Shown here: piece by piece, positions 35,446-44,711 of the stretch
How positions within the stretch are numbered: position 1 is the stretch's first letter
Layout of the letters: every line of letters starts with the position of its first letter
From: Chloroflexota bacterium
GTDB taxonomy: Bacteria; Chloroflexota; UBA11872
NCBI GenBank assembly: GCA_022824495.1
Contig: JAJDZU010000018.1
Location: forward strand, 1 to 64,000
Direction of reading: 5' to 3'
DNA: 64,000 nucleotides
Notes under the pieces: model-generated
Databases searched by the model: none
The model's input: the letters and a program-made list of their open reading frames with translations, nothing else
Told to the model about the DNA's origin: nothing
Made by a program: the position numbers and the translations under genes

Positions 35446-37437
35446 TCAGGCGGTAGCCAGCCGGATCAGGCTGGTCAGTTCGCCCGACGCCAGCGCGTCC
35501 AGCCGCACGTGGGCCGCCATCATCGACTTGGCGAGGTCCGGCAGCGGGCTCAGTCGTGCTCGGCGCCGGTCGGCGTCGATTACCAGCGCCGGAATCCGGT
35601 CCAGGGCCAGTCGCCGCGCCGCTCGCATCGCGTCGTCGATCGGGTCAGACCCGGGTTCAAGGCCGACGTTGGCGACGCCGTCAGTCAGCAGGATTACGAT
35701 CGGTTTCGTCTCGGCATCTCGCGCCCGTTCCCGCAGGATCACCCGCCGCGCCAGGTCCAGTCCCTGCGCCAGCGGCGTGCGCCCGCCCGTGGGCAGTTCG
35801 CGCATCCGCGCGTGGGCCAGGTCCAGGCTGTTGGTCGGCGGCACGGTCTCGTGCGCGTCCGTCTTGCGGAAGGTGACCAGCCCTACCCGGTCGCGCCGCT
35901 GGTAGGCGTCCGCCAGGAGCGACAGCACCGCCGACTTGGTCAGCTGCATCCGCCGCTGCGCCGCCATGCTGCCCGAGCCGTCCACCACGAACAGCATCAG
36001 GTTGCCGACCTTGCGCATGCGCCGCCGGATCCTGATGTCGTCCTGCGTAATGTTGGGCGTTCCGTCGCCGATTCCGCGCAGCGCGGCTGCTCGGATGGTG
36101 TCCAGCAGCGCAACGTCCGGCGGATCGTTCGGCTTCATGTGCCGGCTGCGCACCGAGCGTCCGCGCCGGCCCTGTACCTCGTGCTGCGTGCGACGGCCCG
36201 AACGCGGCCGCGTCATCGGCAGCCGTTCCTGTGCCGCCACGGTGGGCGACTCCGGCACCGAGTCCGGGTCAATCTGCCGCTCTGCGCCCGCCTGGGTCGG
36301 CGATCCGGCATTCTGGTCCGACGACGCCACGGTCTCCTCGCCGGTCGCGGACATCTGCCGCTTTTCCATCCCCGCCTCCGCGGCGTCACTGCCGCTGGCC
36401 TGGCGCGAGGCGTCAAAGGATTGGATGGCCTGGTCAAGTTCGTCCGGATCCAGGTGCGGCGGCGTGAATGGATCGCGTCGTCGCCGATGCGGCAGCGCCA
36501 GTTCGGCCGCCCGCCGAACGTCGTCGCGCGTCACCTCGGTTCGGCCTTCCCAGGCTGCGATGGTCGAAGCCGTCTTGTGCATCACGATGTCCGCCCGGTG
36601 CCCGTCCACCCCCATCGCAATAGCGATGTGGATGATCAGCGACAACATCTCGGGGCTCACGTCCACTGAAGGCAGTAACTCGCGCGCCCGGACAATCTGC
36701 TTTTGCAGTTCCGCACTCGCCCCGGTCCACTCGGCCAGGAACGCCGCCGGATCGGCGTCGTAGGCAATCCGCCGCCGCACAATCTCAGCCCGGATGGCGG
36801 GTTGCGTGTCCCCACGAATCTCGGCCGCCAGCCCGAACCGGTCCAGCAGCTGCGGCCGCAGGTCGCCCTCTTCGGGGTTCATGGTCCCGACCAGGATGTA
36901 TTCGGATGGATGCCGGAACTGCACGCCCTCGCGCTCGATCAGGTTCGTGCCCGAGGCCGCGCTGTCCAGCAGCGTGTCCACCAGGTGGTCGTCCAGCAGG
37001 TTGACTTCGTCTACGTACAACAGCCCGCGGTGCGCCGCCGCCAGCAGCCCCGGCTCGAACTTGCGCTCGCCCCGCGCCAGCGCCGCTTCGAGGTCCAGCG
37101 TCCCGATCACCCGGTCCTCGGTGGCCGACACCGGCAGGTCCACCACGCGCACCTGCCGGGTCGTGTACTCGATGTCGCCGTTCAGGCGCCGCTCCCGGCA
37201 CTCCTCGCAGACGTTCAACGAGCCGGGCGCGCACCCGTACGTGCAGGTGGCCACCTTGATCTCGGGCAATACGGCCGCCAGCCCACGCACCGCCGTCGAC
37301 TTCGCCGTCCCCCGCTCCCCACGAATCAAAACCCCGCCGATGCTGGGGTTGATCGCATTGAGCGCCAGCGAGAGGCGCATCAAATCCTGGCCGACGATCG
37401 CCGCAAACGGGAACGTCGCGCCGTTAGCGTGAATCAT
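35446..37437 (-). CDS. Fused magnesium-chelatase-type AAA+ / VWA protein (ChlI-ChlD-like)
   Basis: 663 residues from the ATG at 37437; an in-frame start seven codons upstream is possible. An N-terminal AAA+ ATPase has Walker A GERGTAKST (40-48), the four-Cys insert TYGCAPGSLNVCEEC, Walker B GLLYVDEVNLL and the sensor segment VGTMNPEEGDLRPQLLDRFG. A Pro/Glu/Gln-rich linker with an Arg-rich end follows, then a C-terminal VWA domain with MIDAS DGSGSM and TGGRTPLAQG. This is the BchD/ChlD-type architecture in one chain that also keeps an intact ATPase site. No large chelatase subunit (BchH/CobN) is in the window, so the chelated metal or an alternative MoxR-VWA role is open. Confidence 0.85.
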   Translation of the reverse strand: MIHANGATFPFAAIVGQDLMRLSLALNAINPSIGGVLIRGERGTAKSTAVRGLAAVLPEIKVATCTYGCAPGSLNVCEECRERRLNGDIEYTTRQVRVVDLPVSATEDRVIGTLDLEAALARGERKFEPGLLAAAHRGLLYVDEVNLLDDHLVDTLLDSAASGTNLIEREGVQFRHPSEYILVGTMNPEEGDLRPQLLDRFGLAAEIRGDTQPAIRAEIVRRRIAYDADPAAFLAEWTGASAELQKQIVRARELLPSVDVSPEMLSLIIHIAIAMGVDGHRADIVMHKTASTIAAWEGRTEVTRDDVRRAAELALPHRRRRDPFTPPHLDPDELDQAIQSFDASRQASGSDAAEAGMEKRQMSATGEETVASSDQNAGSPTQAGAERQIDPDSVPESPTVAAQERLPMTRPRSGRRTQHEVQGRRGRSVRSRHMKPNDPPDVALLDTIRAAALRGIGDGTPNITQDDIRIRRRMRKVGNLMLFVVDGSGSMAAQRRMQLTKSAVLSLLADAYQRRDRVGLVTFRKTDAHETVPPTNSLDLAHARMRELPTGGRTPLAQGLDLARRVILRERARDAETKPIVILLTDGVANVGLEPGSDPIDDAMRAARRLALDRIPALVIDADRRRARLSPLPDLAKSMMAAHVRLDALASGELTSLIRLATA

Positions 37438-37539
37438 CCGGCCATCGTCGCACATCACTGCGGCATTCAGTAATCGCTTGACACCAATCGGCGGACTCTG
37501 ACTCGCGGCCTACACCGGCCAGGACAGCAGCGAAATCTG

Positions 37540-39762
37540 TCAGGGCCTGCCGGTTGCATCTGCCGGATGCGGAAGAGTCACGATCGTAGCCGTCGGAACG
37601 TGCGTCACCGCCGGAGCATATTCGGACTCAATTTCAATCAGCCGAAGCACGGGTCCGCCAAATGTCAGCACCAGCACTTCGCCGTTCGCATCCGTCCCGA
37701 ACGAACTGAGCGGCTTGTCGAGGTCGGCGATTTCGATCATGCCCCAACCAGTTTCGGCATCACCATCAAGCGCCCAGATTTGCCCACTACAGAAATCTCC
37801 GAATAGATACGTCCCGTACAGCCACGGAATCGCTGTCCCACGATATACAATTCCTCCGACGATGGCGCACTTCCCCGCATGCTCATAGGAAGTGATTGGC
37901 TCGGTGAAGTCTTCGGTTCCTTCGCATGGCATTGACGTTGAAATGTCGTAGATTTCTACGGCACCAGCATCCGGTTTAAAGCAGTGGAGACCTTCAGTGA
38001 TTGGCCAGCCAAGGTTAGTTCCTGCCCTGACGATCGAGACCTCTTCGTAGCTTGAATGCCCTACGTCGCCTACCCATAATCGGTCGTCGTGTGGATCAAA
38101 TGCCATACGCCACGGATTGCGGAGGCCCAACGCCCAGACTTCAGGACGCGCTTCTGGCGTCTCCAGCATTGGATTGTCGTCCGGTATCTTGTACGGTCTT
38201 CCGACCGTTGCTCCGCGTACGTCGATTCGAAGAATCTTTCCGTGCAAGCTGTCCAATCGCTGAGGGCATTCAAAGCAAGAAGCGTCTCCGGTCCCAAGAT
38301 ATAGCATTCCGTCTGATCCAAACCTGACGGCCCCGCCGTAGTGCACGGCGGCACGCTCTGCCTCCCGGCTGACATCAAGTATTACGAGCTCTTGCTCACG
38401 TATCAGGTGACCATCAGCAATTGGGAACCTGGACAGCCGTCCAAAGGCAATATCATCGTTACCAGGATCGGTCAATGTGAAGTATAGATAAATGTAGTTG
38501 AACTCCCCGAACTGTGGGTCGATTGCAGCGCTGATTAGGCCTCGTTCTTCGTGTACTGAGTTGACTACATCGGTAAGGTCAAATAGGGGAACAACTGAGA
38601 GTTTTGGAGTTAGCAAAGCTAGAGTTCCAGTTCTGTCTGCAACTGCGACTCCGCCATACGGCCATGGAAACACCTCGGTAGGCTCAGAGAAGGAGTGTCC
38701 TAAAGATACGTCCGCAAGGAGGAGTCCGTCATAGGGAGATTGCCTTGGATGCCGGAATACCGCAGGCCAGCATGCCACCTGGCCATGGTGATTGGTGGCA
38801 CACGAACTGAGCCATCCGGAGCTAATCGATTGCAGGCGGCCGGGTGGACCAAACAGGATGAGTTGGGCTGCCTCATCTGTCCCTCCCCAGCACTCGACAT
38901 AGCCGTTAGAAAGAGATCCACACGTGTGATTCGATCCTGCGCTGATCTGATCAAACGAGGTGCCAGGGGGCGAAGATTGGCCGGCTGAGTTCTGCCCCTG
39001 GCACAAGGCCGTACCGTCGCTGCCTAAGGCACACGTGTGCGCTATGCCTACGGCCAGCGCGCGAAACGGCCCATCTCGGGAGTCGGATCTCCCGTCGTCA
39101 TTCTTTCCCCAGCAGACTAGGCTGCCGCTGCTGGACAGCCCACAGCTATGCTCCGCTCCGGCCCCGATGGCCGTGAACTCGACGCCCGATGGCGGTGTCG
39201 CCCGTTCGTTCGCATTTCGGCCCCAGCATGTGGCGGTCGTGCCGCTCAGGGCGCAGGCGTGGTCCCAGCCAGCGTCAAGCGACTGAAACGTGCCGTCCGG
39301 CGGATCGGCTTGCTGATGATTGTTGCGACCCCAGCAGTTGAGGGTGCCGTCGGTCTGAATCCCGCAGGAAAACCGCCACCCCGACGTGATGTGCTGAAAC
39401 CGCACGTCCTCCGGTGCGTCCAGCTGCCCATGATCGTTGTCGCCCCAGCACTCGACCTGGCCAGTGCCACGCAGCGCACACGTATGGTTCTCCCCGGCGG
39501 CTACCTGGATGAACCCGGGGACGGCCGTGTTGGCTGCAATTTGAGCGGCGCCCGTCGTCACTGTGCGAGCTCCCGTCGCCGCGGTCGCAGACGCGCGCGG
39601 ACGCAGCCCCTTCTGCTGAACCTTCGGCGTCTGATCGGCCTCCGTCTGCGCGGGACGCGGGGAATCTCCACAGGCTACAAGCAGCAGCGCTCCGAGAATG
39701 GCCGAACCGCCAATTGCAAGGAAACCCCGATAGCGGCGTCGAAGCCGTCCCGCCGCGATCAT
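37540..39762 (-). CDS. Lipoprotein: RCC1-like propeller fused to PQQ-type glucose/sorbosone dehydrogenase
   Basis: 740 residues. Signal peptide with lipobox LLVACG (Cys31). RCC1-like units run from about 84 to 333: seven, each with an HxC/SC pair and a CWG turn. From about 355 to 735 there is a glucose/sorbosone dehydrogenase-type propeller, with ISAAIDPQFGEFNYIYLYFT, the conserved histidine in HYGGAVRFGSDGMLYLGTGD, RNPWRMAFDPHDDRLWVGDVG and a final YLFGDFCSGQIWAL. Dehydrogenases of this family use PQQ to oxidise sugars outside the cytoplasm, but several homologues are non-catalytic. Its closest relative is the gene at 41405 in the same orientation. Confidence 0.88.
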   Translation of the reverse strand: MIAAGRLRRRYRGFLAIGGSAILGALLLVACGDSPRPAQTEADQTPKVQQKGLRPRASATAATGARTVTTGAAQIAANTAVPGFIQVAAGENHTCALRGTGQVECWGDNDHGQLDAPEDVRFQHITSGWRFSCGIQTDGTLNCWGRNNHQQADPPDGTFQSLDAGWDHACALSGTTATCWGRNANERATPPSGVEFTAIGAGAEHSCGLSSSGSLVCWGKNDDGRSDSRDGPFRALAVGIAHTCALGSDGTALCQGQNSAGQSSPPGTSFDQISAGSNHTCGSLSNGYVECWGGTDEAAQLILFGPPGRLQSISSGWLSSCATNHHGQVACWPAVFRHPRQSPYDGLLLADVSLGHSFSEPTEVFPWPYGGVAVADRTGTLALLTPKLSVVPLFDLTDVVNSVHEERGLISAAIDPQFGEFNYIYLYFTLTDPGNDDIAFGRLSRFPIADGHLIREQELVILDVSREAERAAVHYGGAVRFGSDGMLYLGTGDASCFECPQRLDSLHGKILRIDVRGATVGRPYKIPDDNPMLETPEARPEVWALGLRNPWRMAFDPHDDRLWVGDVGHSSYEEVSIVRAGTNLGWPITEGLHCFKPDAGAVEIYDISTSMPCEGTEDFTEPITSYEHAGKCAIVGGIVYRGTAIPWLYGTYLFGDFCSGQIWALDGDAETGWGMIEIADLDKPLSSFGTDANGEVLVLTFGGPVLRLIEIESEYAPAVTHVPTATIVTLPHPADATGRP

Positions 39763-39934
39763 GCGAATCAGTCAAGCGCTCCGTTCAAGAGGATTTCGCC
39801 GCTTGGCCATTCACGAACCGATCGACAAGTCGGCGACATTGCCGCATGCGAAACCAAAGAGCCGCCGAACCAATTGACGAAAACATGGTCGCACATCCGG
39901 CGGGTATTATGCGACACGCACTTTCGGCAAGCTG

Positions 39935-40387
39935 ATGAGGCGACATTTGACGAACTTTCGCGTCTGGATCCCAACGGTATTTCTTGCACTTAACAGTCTT
40001 TTGGATCTTCTGCCGGTCACGGGTTATTCGGGCTTGCGCTGGCCCTGGTTTAGTGTATGGTTGGATCATTTAAACTCTGAGTTTGACACTTCCCTCGGCA
40101 ATGCATATTCGGTTGCTTTGTGGGTGGCAGTCTTCGTTCTGGCGGCGGCACATCTTCGACACCCGCCCGTCGGTCGCCGCTGGCTCTGGAGAGCCGGTTG
40201 GACAAGCTTCGCGTTCCTGGGAGCTGTGACTGCAATTCTCGAAACTGACGATTCCTACCGGAACCAGCTCGATGGGACCATTCCGGTTGATGAGATTGCT
40301 CCCCACTTCCACTGGATGATTCTGGCAGCGCCAGTGGCCGTGCCGTTGATTGCACTAGCTGCCTATGCCTTATGGGCAATCGTATGA
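39935..40387 (+). CDS. Membrane protein, N-terminal part (split by in-frame TGA)
   Basis: 150 residues with four hydrophobic segments (WIPTVFLALNSLLDLL, ALWVAVFVLAAAHL, GWTSFAFLGAVTAIL and WMILAAPVAVPLIALAAYALW). The frame ends at TGA 40385-40387, but the next 285 codons continue in exactly the same frame as the following open frame. The two are very likely one gene interrupted by one nonsense codon. I do not recognise the family. The base composition is AT-richer than the RCC1-dehydrogenase genes on either side. Confidence 0.6.
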   Translation: MRRHLTNFRVWIPTVFLALNSLLDLLPVTGYSGLRWPWFSVWLDHLNSEFDTSLGNAYSVALWVAVFVLAAAHLRHPPVGRRWLWRAGWTSFAFLGAVTAILETDDSYRNQLDGTIPVDEIAPHFHWMILAAPVAVPLIALAAYALWAIV

Positions 40388-40399
40388 GGCAGTCTTACT

Positions 40400-41245
40400 T
40401 TGCGTATCCTGGCTGGAATCTCAGTCTTGCTCGGATTTGCAGCCGTTGCCAGGGATACATTCTTCTATCTGTACGATCCGGCCCGAAGTGCTTGGCCGCT
40501 GTTTCTCGAGGATGGATCCGAGATCATGTCGGCCGCAATTCTCGTAGCGATTCTCGCTGGTTCGCTCTATTGCCTCCGGCTAGACGCGGGACCACAGCCG
40601 TGGCGTCGTCTACTTGCCGTCGGCTGCACGATGACCGTAGTGGTTGCAATAGTCACCTTGTTGCCGACATACAAGTATGAGTGGGGCTCGGGCCCCCCGA
40701 ACAACTACACAGGACCAGTATCCCTGTTAGAGCAAGAGATCGAAGTTCAACATCCATTCTTGTCGACTATCAATGTTTGGTCGTACGTAGAGGCAGACTC
40801 TTCTGATCAGGCTGAGATCTTCCTGCGGCTGACCCCGCTCGGTCAAGATCGGCCGGTACGTGAGAGTAGTGCCGTCGTTCGAAACTCTGACTGGAACGAC
40901 GTACCGATAGGCTTCAGGTTTTCGCCAATACCGGACTGCAGGGACCGGATATTTCTCCTGACCGCTGGAGTACTTGGTCCGCCGTCGGCGCAGGTATTTC
41001 TCGGCCTTACCGGTAGCGATTCCATTCCCAACAGCTCAGTCATCATCAATTCCGAGCCAACGCGCTGGGCCAATGACCTGTCGTTTCTGGGTCAGTGGGA
41101 AGGACGAGGCGCTCGAGTCATTGTTGACGCAATCAGATATACACCCTCCCATTTTGTTCTGCTAGCCGATTTGGTCCTTACCGTCTTGCTTGGCCTGTTG
41201 TCCGTCGTGCTACGTCCGTGGCGCGACGTACCCTTGCGGCCCTAG
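40400..41245 (+). CDS. Membrane protein, C-terminal part (after in-frame TGA)
   Basis: Continues the frame of the preceding 150-residue piece after the TGA at 40385. The first possible start is a TTG at 40400, with no ribosome-binding site. It encodes three more hydrophobic segments (ILAGISVLLGFAAVA, MSAAILVAILAGSLYCL, VGCTMTVVVAIVTLL), then an about 150-residue extracytoplasmic domain, then a C-terminal transmembrane segment (FVLLADLVLTVLLGLLSVVL). The joined protein would be about 436 residues with eight membrane segments. Function unknown. The 159 bp after the stop hold nothing I can support. Confidence 0.55.
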   Translation: MRILAGISVLLGFAAVARDTFFYLYDPARSAWPLFLEDGSEIMSAAILVAILAGSLYCLRLDAGPQPWRRLLAVGCTMTVVVAIVTLLPTYKYEWGSGPPNNYTGPVSLLEQEIEVQHPFLSTINVWSYVEADSSDQAEIFLRLTPLGQDRPVRESSAVVRNSDWNDVPIGFRFSPIPDCRDRIFLLTAGVLGPPSAQVFLGLTGSDSIPNSSVIINSEPTRWANDLSFLGQWEGRGARVIVDAIRYTPSHFVLLADLVLTVLLGLLSVVLRPWRDVPLRP

Positions 41246-41404
41246 TGACATGGTGACGCTTGGTGTGTGTCTGTGCGAAATGACCTGAGGGCTTGACGTT
41301 CTTGGTGCTGTTGTGGCGGAAGCGGCGATGAGATGTTGTCCAGACCACTGACTGACGTGCCGGCCAGGCGGCAATTGGGTGTAGTTGAGTGACTAAGTGA
41401 AGCT

Positions 41405-43873
41405 TCAAGTCGCGTGTGCCGCAGGAGTGATGATTCGCGGAATGACTTCACTGGGTGTGGCGATGCCCGTTTCGGATTCCACAAGTCTCAAGATATACCC
41501 CCCAAAGCCCAGCACTAGCACTTCGCCATCTTCATCGATGCCGAATGACACAATCAGCGCATCAAGATTCGCGAGTTCAAGAAAGATGCGGCTATCCGCC
41601 CCGTCGCCCACCAGGGCCCAAATGCGCCCGCTACACAGGTCGCCAAACAAGTAGGCGCCGTTCAGAAACGGCATCGCCGACCCGCGGTACACGAGGCCAC
41701 CGATGACAGCGCAGCCGTGCGAATGGTTGTACGCCGCGATTGGCGGCTTTGTGGTCGCCACCTCGTCACAGTCACTCGGAAGGCCTCGCCGGCAGAGAAA
41801 CCCCTCATAAAGCGGCCAACCCATATGTGCGCCCTTGGTGATGATTGACACTTCTTCTTCGTACCCCGCGCCGACGTCGGCTACCCATAGCTCGTCCGTC
41901 TGCGAGTCGAACGCCATCCGCCATGGATTGCGTAACCCCAGGGCCCAAATCTCGTGCCTGCTATCCGGATCCTCGACCATGGGGTTGTCGTCCGGGATGC
42001 GATACGGCTGCTCAGCGGTCGCCCCGCGCACATCAATCCGGATGATCTTGCCGAGCAAGGTGTCCGTGAAGCGAGCGCATTCGCTGCACTCGAAGCCGTC
42101 GCCGATGCCCAGGTAGAGCATTCCGTCCGGACCGAACCGTAGGCTGCCGCCTTGATGCAGGTTGTACAGCCCCGGATGTTCCAGCATCACGAGTTCGTCG
42201 TCACGCGTCGCCAGTCCATCGACGACGGGGAAGCGCGATAGCCTGGCGCCCGGCTCAATTCCCTCTTTGTCGCTGCGGGCCGTGTAGTACGCGTACAGAT
42301 ACGGATAAGACTCGAAGTCAGGGTCCAGCGCCACTCCCAGCAAGCCCTTCTCACCGGATCGTGTCGAAATTTTGTCTGTGATGTCGAGGATCTGCCGAGG
42401 CTCCGAACCACCCTCGTACACGGCGATCTGACCGATTAGGTCCGCAATCAACAGCCCGCCGCCAGGCCACGGAAAGGCCTCCACCGGCTGTTGTTGCTCG
42501 TAGTCCGGAACGGCAGCCTCAAAGTTCAGGTTGTCGTACGGCGGCGTTGGTACCGTCACGAATGGGTGATTCCAACAAGCGGCCAGGCCTTCGCTATTCA
42601 GGGCGCACGTCTGTCGATATCCGGCGCTCACGGACGAGAAGATCCCGTCTGGCGCGGTCAGGCGAACATTGCTGATCTGACTTTCCGCGCCCCAGCACTC
42701 CAGCGTGCCTTCAGGCCGCGTTCCGCATGTGTGGTCATCGCCGGCGGCAATTGCACTGAAGGGCGTGGTTGGATTGTCCGATTGGCCCTGCGCATTCTCG
42801 CCCTGACAAAAGGCTGTGCCGTCGCCCCGGAGAACGCACGTGTGCGCGGTACCCACTGCCAGGTCTCGAAACGGCCCTGGCCGGCTATCCGCACGTCCGT
42901 TGTCATTCTTGCCCCAGCACAGCAGAGCACCGGCAATGGTTAGCCCGCAGCTGTGCTCGGCGCCGGCTCCGATCGCGATCAACGGCGCGTCGAGTGGTGG
43001 AGTTGCTCGATCGTTGGCATTCCATCCCCAGCACACCGGCCCGTTCGCTCCAAGCGCACAGGCGTGATCCCAGCCCGCGTCCAGCGCCGTAAACCTCCCT
43101 TCCGGCGCTTCAAGCTTCATGTGGTTGTTATTGCCCCAGCAGGTGATGCCGCCGTCCGCGCGAATCCCGCACGTGAATCGGTTTCCGGCCGAAATCTGAC
43201 TGAACCTGACATCGGGGGGTACGTCCAAATGCCCGTCGTCGTTGTTCGGACCCCAGCAATGCACTTCGCCCCCGGACACCAGTCCGCACGTGTGGTCCCT
43301 GCCCGGCGACACGCTCGTGAATACTGCCGGTGCCGGCGTTACCGTCGGAGTGGCGGCCCGCGTTTCGATCGCTGTCGGCGTCGGCCTGGACCGGGTTGCC
43401 GGTGTTGGCGCGGGAGCTGCTTCGGACCTCTCGGATGCCTCCGGCGCCGGACTGGATATCGCGGTTGCAGGCGGCCCTGATCCCGGAGCCGTCGTTACCG
43501 AACGAGGCTCGGCGCGGCCGCCGGTCGCGTGTGCCGACAACGTAATAGCCGTCGGCGATGGTTCCCCAGTCGCAGTCGGTGATGCGGTCGCTGTTGTCTC
43601 TATTGCTGGTGCCGCTGCCGCCAGAGCCGTTGGACTGGACATTCGTGGCCGTAGCCCGGTTTGCGATGCGGTAATCTCGTTGCGCGGTTCAGGTTCCGGT
43701 CGCGGTCTCTCGCCGCAACCGCCAACCAAGATCGCTCCCAGGACGAGTCCTGCGACCGCCCCTGCCCGCCAGCGCTTGGTCCGCGGGCCAATGCCGGTGA
43801 GCGCCCGCGCTACGTTCAGGCGCAACGGGCGTCGCCGTCTGCTATGTACGAGCCAACCAGCGGACTCGCGCAC
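41405..43873 (-). CDS. Lipoprotein: RCC1-like propeller fused to PQQ-type glucose/sorbosone dehydrogenase (second copy)
   Basis: 822 residues from the GTG at 43873, overlapping lgt by 32 bases; a TTG at 43825 is an alternative start that avoids the overlap. Lipobox ILVGGC (Cys53). A Thr/Pro/Ala-rich linker of about 130 residues, much longer than in the copy at 37540, precedes RCC1-like units at about 185-440. The dehydrogenase domain follows (KGLLGVALDPDFESYPYLYAYYT, HQGGSLRFGPDGMLYLGIGD, RNPWRMAFDSQTDELWVADVG). The blade sequences parallel those of the 37540 protein one for one, so the two arose by duplication. Probably translationally linked to lgt, which encodes the enzyme that lipidates it. 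Confidence 0.87.
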   Translation of the reverse strand: MRESAGWLVHSRRRRPLRLNVARALTGIGPRTKRWRAGAVAGLVLGAILVGGCGERPRPEPEPRNEITASQTGLRPRMSSPTALAAAAPAIETTATASPTATGEPSPTAITLSAHATGGRAEPRSVTTAPGSGPPATAISSPAPEASERSEAAPAPTPATRSRPTPTAIETRAATPTVTPAPAVFTSVSPGRDHTCGLVSGGEVHCWGPNNDDGHLDVPPDVRFSQISAGNRFTCGIRADGGITCWGNNNHMKLEAPEGRFTALDAGWDHACALGANGPVCWGWNANDRATPPLDAPLIAIGAGAEHSCGLTIAGALLCWGKNDNGRADSRPGPFRDLAVGTAHTCVLRGDGTAFCQGENAQGQSDNPTTPFSAIAAGDDHTCGTRPEGTLECWGAESQISNVRLTAPDGIFSSVSAGYRQTCALNSEGLAACWNHPFVTVPTPPYDNLNFEAAVPDYEQQQPVEAFPWPGGGLLIADLIGQIAVYEGGSEPRQILDITDKISTRSGEKGLLGVALDPDFESYPYLYAYYTARSDKEGIEPGARLSRFPVVDGLATRDDELVMLEHPGLYNLHQGGSLRFGPDGMLYLGIGDGFECSECARFTDTLLGKIIRIDVRGATAEQPYRIPDDNPMVEDPDSRHEIWALGLRNPWRMAFDSQTDELWVADVGAGYEEEVSIITKGAHMGWPLYEGFLCRRGLPSDCDEVATTKPPIAAYNHSHGCAVIGGLVYRGSAMPFLNGAYLFGDLCSGRIWALVGDGADSRIFLELANLDALIVSFGIDEDGEVLVLGFGGYILRLVESETGIATPSEVIPRIITPAAHAT

Positions 43874-44627
43874 GGTTCACAACCCATGCCGCGAAGGCCA
43901 GCAGCGCCAAAGCCCCGATGATCTGCGACTGTTGCAGTCTCCACAGGATTTCCTGCTGGTCGATACGCAGAAACTGTAGTCCGAGTCGCATCCCTCCGTA
44001 GCCCGCCAGCACCGTCCAGAAGATGTACAAGCGACCGATGTACCGGCTGGCCAGCCACATGGCGATGCCGAAGATCGCAAAGTCGCCCAACATTTCATAC
44101 GTCGTGGCCGGATGCACGGGCGTGGTTTGGCCGATGGCGTTGGGGTGCGTGTAATACACCGCCCACGGCAAGTCGGTGGCCAGGGCGTGGTGCTCGCCGT
44201 TGATCAGGTCGCCGATGCGGCCGATACCCATGCCCAGGATCAGCCCGGGCGCGCCGATATCCAATCCGCTGCGCACGTCCAGTTTCATCCACCAGGCGGC
44301 CAGCGACAGCGCCAGCGCGCCGCCCAGCGGCGCGCCCCAGACGGTGATTCCTCCGTCGTTTACCGCAAAGACTCGTCCCCAATCGCTCGAGAACAGGTCA
44401 AGGTTGTCGATCACGAACAGGGACCGCGCCGCCACGATGCCACCGCCCACCGCCCACAGCGCCAGCGTGGTGACTTGATCGCTGGAGATCGTCGTCCGAC
44501 GCCCCAGACGCTGCGCCACCCAGATACCCGCCAGGATGCCCAGCACCGAAAACAGCGAGTGCCAGGTAAACCGAAACGCCCCGATCTCGAAGAGGTCGGG
44601 ATCCCAGGGAATGGCGACGGCAGGCAT
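43842..44627 (-). CDS. lgt: Prolipoprotein diacylglyceryl transferase Lgt
   Basis: 261 residues, normal length. Lgt transfers diacylglyceryl from phosphatidylglycerol to the lipobox cysteine of prolipoproteins. The signature GMGIGRIGDLINGEHH carries the catalytic arginine region, and the conserved HPATTYEMLGDF is present, within seven hydrophobic segments. The usual GRxGNF is GRIGDL here, with Asn changed to Asp. Its 3' end overlaps the start of an RCC1-dehydrogenase lipoprotein gene. The window encodes at least eight lipoproteins for it to process. Confidence 0.93.
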   Translation of the reverse strand: MPAVAIPWDPDLFEIGAFRFTWHSLFSVLGILAGIWVAQRLGRRTTISSDQVTTLALWAVGGGIVAARSLFVIDNLDLFSSDWGRVFAVNDGGITVWGAPLGGALALSLAAWWMKLDVRSGLDIGAPGLILGMGIGRIGDLINGEHHALATDLPWAVYYTHPNAIGQTTPVHPATTYEMLGDFAIFGIAMWLASRYIGRLYIFWTVLAGYGGMRLGLQFLRIDQQEILWRLQQSQIIGALALLAFAAWVVNRARVRWLART

Positions 44628-44711
44628 GGGTAGTCGGTTCGCGAAGTGGCGTCTGGGCCATGGTACTCGCCGACTCGTCCTACTGACGGCCCCGCCCGCG
44701 GCCTGGATGCG

